Shown here piece after piece: positions 33,217 through 37,958 of a stretch of 37,958 nt of DNA. This DNA comes from an uncultured Flavobacteriales bacterium (GTDB taxonomy: Bacteria; Bacteroidota; Bacteroidia; Flavobacteriales_D; Sanyastnellaceae), in contig CAJQLF010000051.1 of assembly GCA_905479115.1 (NCBI GenBank), positions 1 through 37,958 on the forward strand, in the 5' to 3' direction. Position numbers and translations under genes: made by a program. The notes under the pieces are model-generated. The model did not search any database and was not told the origin of the DNA. It saw nothing but the letters and a program-made list of their open reading frames with translations. Numbering within the stretch: the first letter of the stretch is position 1; every line of letters starts with the position of its first letter.

Positions 33217-35352
33217 ATGGCTCCAAGAACCCCGCCCAAGCAATTGCGCAAAGAGATCCTAGAGGTCTTCAAGCGCCAACCAAACAAGCCCCTGAACCAC
33301 AAACAGGTGGCAAGTACATTGGGAATTCTCAATCATGATACTCGGCAGAAAATCACAGGAATCTTGGAGGACATGGGCCGCGATGGCCGCTTAGAATCAA
33401 TCGGTCGAGGGCGCTACCTTCTCAAAGAAGTGCCCCAAAACGATCGGCCTATCGGAACCATTCAGGTGACCCGTCATGGACGGGGATTTGTCATGATGGC
33501 GGATGGAAACGAGGTATCTATTCCCAAGGGATTTACGGGAACAGCCTTTTGGGGTGACACGGTCGAAGTGGACTGGGTGCGCCGCGGCGGCCGGCACACA
33601 CCGCGTGTAGCACGCATCGTAGAACGTCAACGTTCCCAGTACGTGGTGGTACTCGAAAAAGTCCGTGATTACGCCTTTGGCTACCCTTCGGATCAACGCC
33701 TTCACACCAACTTTTTCATCGGCGCAAAGCACTTAGCCGGTGCTGAAAATGGTCAAAAGGTCATCGTCGAAATACTCAAGTGGGACGATGCGTCGGACGC
33801 GCCTTCTGCAAAAGTCGTGAAAATCCTAGGCACGCCTGGTGACCACGAAGTCGAGATGCACGCCATCCTCGCCGAGTACGGATTGCCGTATGAATTTCCC
33901 GATCATGTGCTTGCCGCGGCTGATGCGATCCCGCATGCTGTGCCTGCGGAAGAACTGAAGCGCCGCCGGGATTTCCGAGATGTTACGACCCTGACGATTG
34001 ACCCGGTCGACGCCAAGGATTTTGACGACGCGCTGTCATTGAAACGCCTCAAAAATGGTCATTGGGAGGTGGGGGTTCACATTGCAGACGTGGCGCATTA
34101 CCTCAAGCCAGGAACGGTGCTCGACGAAGAGGCACGTCAGCGCGCGACGTCGGTCTATCTCGTAGATCGGACGATTCCGATGCTGCCGGAAGTGCTTTCC
34201 AACAACCTCTGTTCGCTGAGGCCGAACGAGGATCGACTGGCGTTCAGTGCGGTGTTCGAAATGAACGACAAGGCAGAAATAAAAGGCGAGTGGTTTGGCC
34301 GATCGGTCATTCATAGCGACCAACGATTCGCTTACCACGAAGCGCAGGAACGGATTGAGACAGGCAAAGGCAAATACGCCGATGAGGTGAAGACGTTGCA
34401 GCATTTGGCGGAGAAGTTGCGCGCCAACCGATTCAAGGCCGGGGGCATTGACTTCAACACGGAAGAGGTCAAATTTGAGTTGGACGAGGCGGGCAAACCG
34501 CTGCGGGTCGTAATCAAGCGCATGCTCGATGCCAATCGCCTCATCGAAGACTTCATGTTGCTAGCGAATGTGCGGGTGAGCCGTTACCTCGCCAAGCCGC
34601 GAAACAACGAAGGCAAGCGCGAGGAATCAACCCGCACAGCGGTGTACCGGATTCACGATCGGCCTGATCCCGAGAAGCTTCAGCAGCTGCGGAAGTTTGT
34701 TTCCAAATTCGGTCTCGAAATGCCTAAGATTAATCCCGCCAACGCTGAGTCTGCGCTGCGGCAACTGCTCCAAGCAGCAGCCGGCAACACGGCTGAAAAT
34801 GTGGTCAAAACCATGGCGATTCGCTCCATGGCCAAGGCGGAGTACAGCACCAATAACATCGGCCACTATGGCCTGGCGTTTCCATTCTACACGCACTTTA
34901 CCAGTCCCATTCGTCGCTATCCAGATGTGCTCGTCCACCGGTTGCTCCAGCAGTACATCGATGGGGGTAAATCAGCTGACCCCGGTCCACTCCAGGGAGT
35001 GTGCCAGCACAGTTCCAACATGGAAAAGCGGGCCGCAGAAGCCGAGCGCGCATCCATCAAATACAAACAAGTCGAATTCCTCATGACGCGCATCGGCGAG
35101 ACCTTCCACGGCATTGTGAACGGCGTTGTGCCGAAGGGCATTTTTGTCGAAATCGATGAAAACAAATGCGAGGGCTTCGTTCCCAAGGACTCCCTTCCGG
35201 ATGACCACTATGTATACGACGAGGACCGGCAGGCGCTGGTCGGTGCGCGGCATGGGGGTCAGTTTGCCATGGGTGAGCGTGTTGTGGTGCGTGTTGTGGC
35301 CGCAGATTTGGCCAAGCGTCAATTGGAATTTGAGGTCCCTGAAGAAAAGTGA
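33217..35352 (+). CDS. rnr: Ribonuclease R
   Basis: 711 residues. RNase R is a processive 3'-to-5' exoribonuclease able to degrade structured RNA. Domain order is an N-terminal winged-helix segment (HKQVASTLGILNHDTRQKIT), cold-shock-type OB folds (RHGRGFVMMADGNEVSIPKG), the RNB catalytic domain with the metal-binding run DPVDAKDFDDALS, HIADVAHYLKPG, FTSPIRRYPDVLVHRLLQ, and a C-terminal S1 domain (FHGIVNGVVPKGIFVEI). The basic tail of E. coli RNase R is short here. The ATG at 33217 gives the normal N-terminus; the open frame from 33127 overlaps the divergent methyltransferase and its promoter. Confidence 0.95.
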   Translation: MAPRTPPKQLRKEILEVFKRQPNKPLNHKQVASTLGILNHDTRQKITGILEDMGRDGRLESIGRGRYLLKEVPQNDRPIGTIQVTRHGRGFVMMADGNEVSIPKGFTGTAFWGDTVEVDWVRRGGRHTPRVARIVERQRSQYVVVLEKVRDYAFGYPSDQRLHTNFFIGAKHLAGAENGQKVIVEILKWDDASDAPSAKVVKILGTPGDHEVEMHAILAEYGLPYEFPDHVLAAADAIPHAVPAEELKRRRDFRDVTTLTIDPVDAKDFDDALSLKRLKNGHWEVGVHIADVAHYLKPGTVLDEEARQRATSVYLVDRTIPMLPEVLSNNLCSLRPNEDRLAFSAVFEMNDKAEIKGEWFGRSVIHSDQRFAYHEAQERIETGKGKYADEVKTLQHLAEKLRANRFKAGGIDFNTEEVKFELDEAGKPLRVVIKRMLDANRLIEDFMLLANVRVSRYLAKPRNNEGKREESTRTAVYRIHDRPDPEKLQQLRKFVSKFGLEMPKINPANAESALRQLLQAAAGNTAENVVKTMAIRSMAKAEYSTNNIGHYGLAFPFYTHFTSPIRRYPDVLVHRLLQQYIDGGKSADPGPLQGVCQHSSNMEKRAAEAERASIKYKQVEFLMTRIGETFHGIVNGVVPKGIFVEIDENKCEGFVPKDSLPDDHYVYDEDRQALVGARHGGQFAMGERVVVRVVAADLAKRQLEFEVPEEK

Positions 35353-35445
35353 GTTTTTAGGCTCAATTGAACCACTTATTATAATCACTTATCTAGATTA
35401 TTTAGGCTTTTATCGATTATAATCAACACAAATTGATTATATTCG
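35353..35445. promoter_or_regulatory. AT-rich intergenic region with ATTATAATCA repeats
   Basis: This 93-base gap is strongly AT-rich compared with the rest. ATTATAATCA occurs at 35378-35387 and 35416-35425 (38 bases apart), the second within the palindrome GATTATAATC (35415-35424); a related GATTAT lies at 35434-35439. It probably contains the promoter and regulatory sites of the downstream secreted-protein gene; TATATTCG just before the ATG is the nearest -7-like sequence. Confidence 0.35.
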
Positions 35446-37958
35446 ATGACCATGAATCGCTTGACTCGACTTACCACCGTGACGGCATGTGCTGTCTTCT
35501 TCTTTTTGTCTCTTTTTACTTCATCGGCTCAGGCCCAATTTTTGGGCCTCCAAAGTGAAGTTTTGGCGGAGACTGAGTTGGGAACGACCTACAGGGTCTA
35601 TGCGGAATTTGCATCGGCATCAGATGAGTGCATTGCGGTGTATTCAGTGGGGACGTCCGAGTGTGTGGAGAATGATGAGAACAACAACTGCATCCAAATG
35701 GGTCCTTTGCTGCTCGAACTTGGCGTGACGACCGCATTTTTTCAGCACCCGGCTGCGGGGGACATGGGATCAGGCATTAACCCATTCTTTTTCCCATTTT
35801 ATCCGGAAATGGAATACGATAGTTGGCTGACCATTGGTTCCTCCTCTACCAATGACGAGGCGGTAAGTAACATCGGAATGGTTTCGGATTTGGCAGAATT
35901 TGCTTCGGGAACCGGTTTTGTAATGGATGAGACGGTCGGAGGAAGTTGGTACGTTACACCCGGAGCCAATCCAGCGGCCATGGCTGGAGATGACGGGTTG
36001 GTATTGCTCGGGCAATTCACAGCAGTTGACGATGCAAATGGAAATCCTGGACACGTGACCTGCCTCTGGAATATCCAATGGCGCAATAACGTTGGTGTAT
36101 CGTTTAAAGAAACCGGGATTACACATGACACTTCGGGTGACGGAACCGTTTCGGGTTGCATGGACGCTTCGGCGTGCAATTACAACGCCAGCGCAACAGC
36201 CAGCGATGATGGTTGCGCTTTTGCGACGGGATGCGATGTCTGCGGCGGAAACGCGACGGACGGGACGGGCTCCGTGGTGGACAACGATGCCGATAACGAT
36301 GGCGTTTGCGACGTGGACGAAATTGCCGGTTGCCAGAATAGCGCGGCCTGCAATTACAATGCTTCCGCTACGGATGCGGCGACTTGCCTGTATGCGACCG
36401 GATGCGATGTATGTGCGGGGAACCCTACCAACGGCACCGGAACAGTATTAGACCTCGATGCCGACAACGATGGCGTGTGCGACGAGGACGAAATTGCGGG
36501 CTGCCAAAACAGCTCCGCGTGCAATTACGACGCGAGCGCCACCGACTCGGGCACGGCGTGTGTTTTCCCTTTTGGCTGTGAAACGTGTTCCGGAGAAACG
36601 AATGGAACAGGGACGGTCGTTGACAATGATTCGGACGGGGATGGCGTCTGCGATGCAGATGAAATTTCCGGTTGCCAAGTCGCCTCAGCCTGTAACTACA
36701 ACGCCTCAGCTACGGACGCCGGAACCGTGTGCATTTACGCGGCGGGTTGTGAATCATGCTCGGGACCGACCGACGGTACAGGAACCATATTGGCCAATGA
36801 CGACGACAACGATGGCGTGTGCAATGCAGATGAAATCGCAGGCTGCCAAAACAGCGCAGCGTGCAACTACAACGCCTCCGCTACGGATGCGGCTGACTGC
36901 ATCTTCGCTACGGGCTGCGACGAATGCCAAGGCAATCCAACGGATGGGACAGGATCGGTCAACGACCTCGACGCCGATAACGATGGCGTCTGCGATGCAG
37001 ATGAAATTGCCGGTTGCCAGAGCACCTCAGCGTGCAACTACAATGCTTCTGCGACGGATTCCGCCACGTGTTTATTCGCCACAGGCTGCGATGTGTGCGC
37101 AGGCAATGCGACGGACGGCACTGGAACGGTAACAGACCTCGACGCCGATAACGATGGCGTGTGTGACGCAGACGAAATTGCCGGTTGCCAGAGCACCTCA
37201 GCGTGCAACTACAATGCGAGTGCTACCGATTCGGGTTCGGCGTGCATCTTCCCATCGGGCTGCGAAACCTGCTCAGGGGCAACCGATGGCACAGGCACGG
37301 TCCTGGCCAATGACGACGACGATGACGGGGTGTGCAACGCGGACGAAATTGCCGGTTGCCAGAACAGCAATGCGTGCAACTACGATGAGAGCGCAACCGA
37401 TGGCGGCGTGACATGCGTCTATGCCACGGGCTGTGAAACGTGCTCTGGAGCGACCGATGGCTCCGGTACGGTCGTGGACAATGACGCGGACAATGATAGC
37501 GTATGCGATGCGGACGAAGTAGCGGGTTGTCAGAACAGCACCGCTTGCAATTACAATGCAAGCGCGACGGATCCTGGTGCCACCTGCATCTTCCCCCAAG
37601 GCTGTGAAACATGCTCTGGTGAAACCAACGGCAACGGAACGATTGTGGACAATGATGCTGACAACGACGGCGTGTGTGATGCGGACGAAACGGCGGGTTG
37701 TCAAGATAACACGGCATGCAACTACGATGCCAATGCCACCAACGGAGGCATCGCTTGCGTGTACGCCAGCGGTTGCGATTATTGTTCAGGCGAAACGGAC
37801 GGTTCGGGCACGATTGTCAACGGAGATGTCGATGCCGACGATGTCTGCGACGTAAACGAAATCCCCGGTTGCCAAGACCCTGTCGCATGCAATTACAATG
37901 AAGCGGCAACCGATGAAGACAATTCCTGCACGTACGAAGTATTGGGCTACGACTGCAA
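35446..37958 (+). CDS. Secreted Cys/Asp-rich repeat protein, truncated by the window end
   Basis: 837 codons are visible with no stop. A signal peptide (LTTVTACAVFFFLSLFTSSAQAQ) is followed by a ~210-residue N-terminal domain of unknown family containing paired cysteines and long hydrophobic beta strands. From residue 237 onward is a repeat array of about 57 residues per unit. Each unit starts GCQ-x3-ACNYNASATD, holds six cysteines, and ends with an aspartate-rich DADNDGVCDADE run like the Ca2+-binding loop of thrombospondin type 3 repeats. Similar arrays occur in T9SS-exported proteins of marine Flavobacteriia, but any sorting domain lies beyond the window. ATG 35446 is used; ATG 35452 in the same frame is equally possible. 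Confidence 0.88.
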   Translation, partial: MTMNRLTRLTTVTACAVFFFLSLFTSSAQAQFLGLQSEVLAETELGTTYRVYAEFASASDECIAVYSVGTSECVENDENNNCIQMGPLLLELGVTTAFFQHPAAGDMGSGINPFFFPFYPEMEYDSWLTIGSSSTNDEAVSNIGMVSDLAEFASGTGFVMDETVGGSWYVTPGANPAAMAGDDGLVLLGQFTAVDDANGNPGHVTCLWNIQWRNNVGVSFKETGITHDTSGDGTVSGCMDASACNYNASATASDDGCAFATGCDVCGGNATDGTGSVVDNDADNDGVCDVDEIAGCQNSAACNYNASATDAATCLYATGCDVCAGNPTNGTGTVLDLDADNDGVCDEDEIAGCQNSSACNYDASATDSGTACVFPFGCETCSGETNGTGTVVDNDSDGDGVCDADEISGCQVASACNYNASATDAGTVCIYAAGCESCSGPTDGTGTILANDDDNDGVCNADEIAGCQNSAACNYNASATDAADCIFATGCDECQGNPTDGTGSVNDLDADNDGVCDADEIAGCQSTSACNYNASATDSATCLFATGCDVCAGNATDGTGTVTDLDADNDGVCDADEIAGCQSTSACNYNASATDSGSACIFPSGCETCSGATDGTGTVLANDDDDDGVCNADEIAGCQNSNACNYDESATDGGVTCVYATGCETCSGATDGSGTVVDNDADNDSVCDADEVAGCQNSTACNYNASATDPGATCIFPQGCETCSGETNGNGTIVDNDADNDGVCDADETAGCQDNTACNYDANATNGGIACVYASGCDYCSGETDGSGTIVNGDVDADDVCDVNEIPGCQDPVACNYNEAATDEDNSCTYEVLGYDC
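36154..37958 (+). repeat. Array of 57-residue (171-bp) GC...ACNY / Asp-rich repeats
   Basis: Ten complete units lie at 36154-37866 (571 codons, 57-58 per unit) and an eleventh starts at 37867. Conserved positions are Cys at 2, 8, about 20, 26, 29 and 51, and the Asp run at about 42-54. Units vary mainly in the segment between the third and fourth Cys. Units 5 to 7 share the longest DNA matches, for example GACCTCGACGCCGATAACGA in units 5 and 6. Confidence 0.9.

Noticed and set aside
36458-37132. 224-codon Met/Ala/Thr-rich open frame and similar frames across the right-end array
   Set aside because: It is an out-of-frame reading of the 171-bp repeat; the frame from 35446 has a signal peptide and conserved Cys/Asp spacing.
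36154-37958. Regular direct repeats that might suggest a CRISPR array
   Set aside because: The period of 171 bases, graded divergence and continuous coding frame show protein repeats and not short identical repeats with unique spacers.

Overview
The window reads as a compact chromosomal segment of a Bacteroidota bacterium, most likely a marine member of the Flavobacteriales. The grounds are a gliding-motility/type IX secretion (T9SS) type B C-terminal domain, the GC...ACNY cysteine/aspartate repeats common in marine Flavobacteriia, a DUF3098 gene next to ftsX and uppP, a RidA protein of the 2-aminomuconate deaminase type beside tryptophan 2,3-dioxygenase, and recurring TAnnTTTG-like -7 promoter boxes with few Shine-Dalgarno sequences. 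Finer placement is inference. I see no rRNA, tRNA, CRISPR array, insertion sequence or prophage, and no gene-free stretch longer than about 180 bases.

Layout. 1-4049: tail of a serine hydrolase, a LytTR response regulator, rlmN, and convergent lepA. 4227-9317: a large secreted nidogen-like/T9SS protein followed closely by radA. 9314-12935 (minus): asmA-like, a conserved hypothetical and rsmI, joined by 4-base ATGA overlaps. 13036-16247: an exported superoxide dismutase, then the minus-strand operon ftsX-DUF3098-uppP-lipoprotein. 16385-22007: a complete SUF iron-sulfur operon (A-type carrier, sufB, sufC, sufD, sufS, sufE). 22155-25662 (minus): ridA-like, DUF3108, tryptophan 2,3-dioxygenase and an M23 lipoprotein, overlapping or tightly packed. 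25838-29056: a cadherin-repeat exported protein containing an apparently exact 870-bp tandem duplication. 29105-35352: pepP, then the minus-strand group rRNA-methyltransferase-like/miaE/thioredoxin-like lipoprotein, then rnr. 35446-37958: a secreted protein, cut by the window end, with ten complete 57-residue Cys/Asp repeats plus part of an eleventh.

Themes. Many genes serve translation or RNA metabolism (rlmN, lepA, rsmI, an RlmI-like methyltransferase, miaE, rnr). A second group builds or decorates the envelope (uppP, ftsX, asmA-like, M23 peptidase, three large exported repeat proteins). The SUF operon supplies Fe-S clusters, which RlmN needs. Packing is very tight: convergent pairs abut or overlap and many co-directional genes overlap by 1-4 bases.

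Most of the window is ordinary housekeeping sequence. The items most worth a second look are the exact 894-bp-period duplication in the cadherin gene, the His-to-Cys change at the predicted third zinc ligand of the M23 peptidase, the promoter boxes lying so close to start codons that several mRNAs may be leaderless, and the repeat array at the right end. I found no convincing wholly new multi-gene system.
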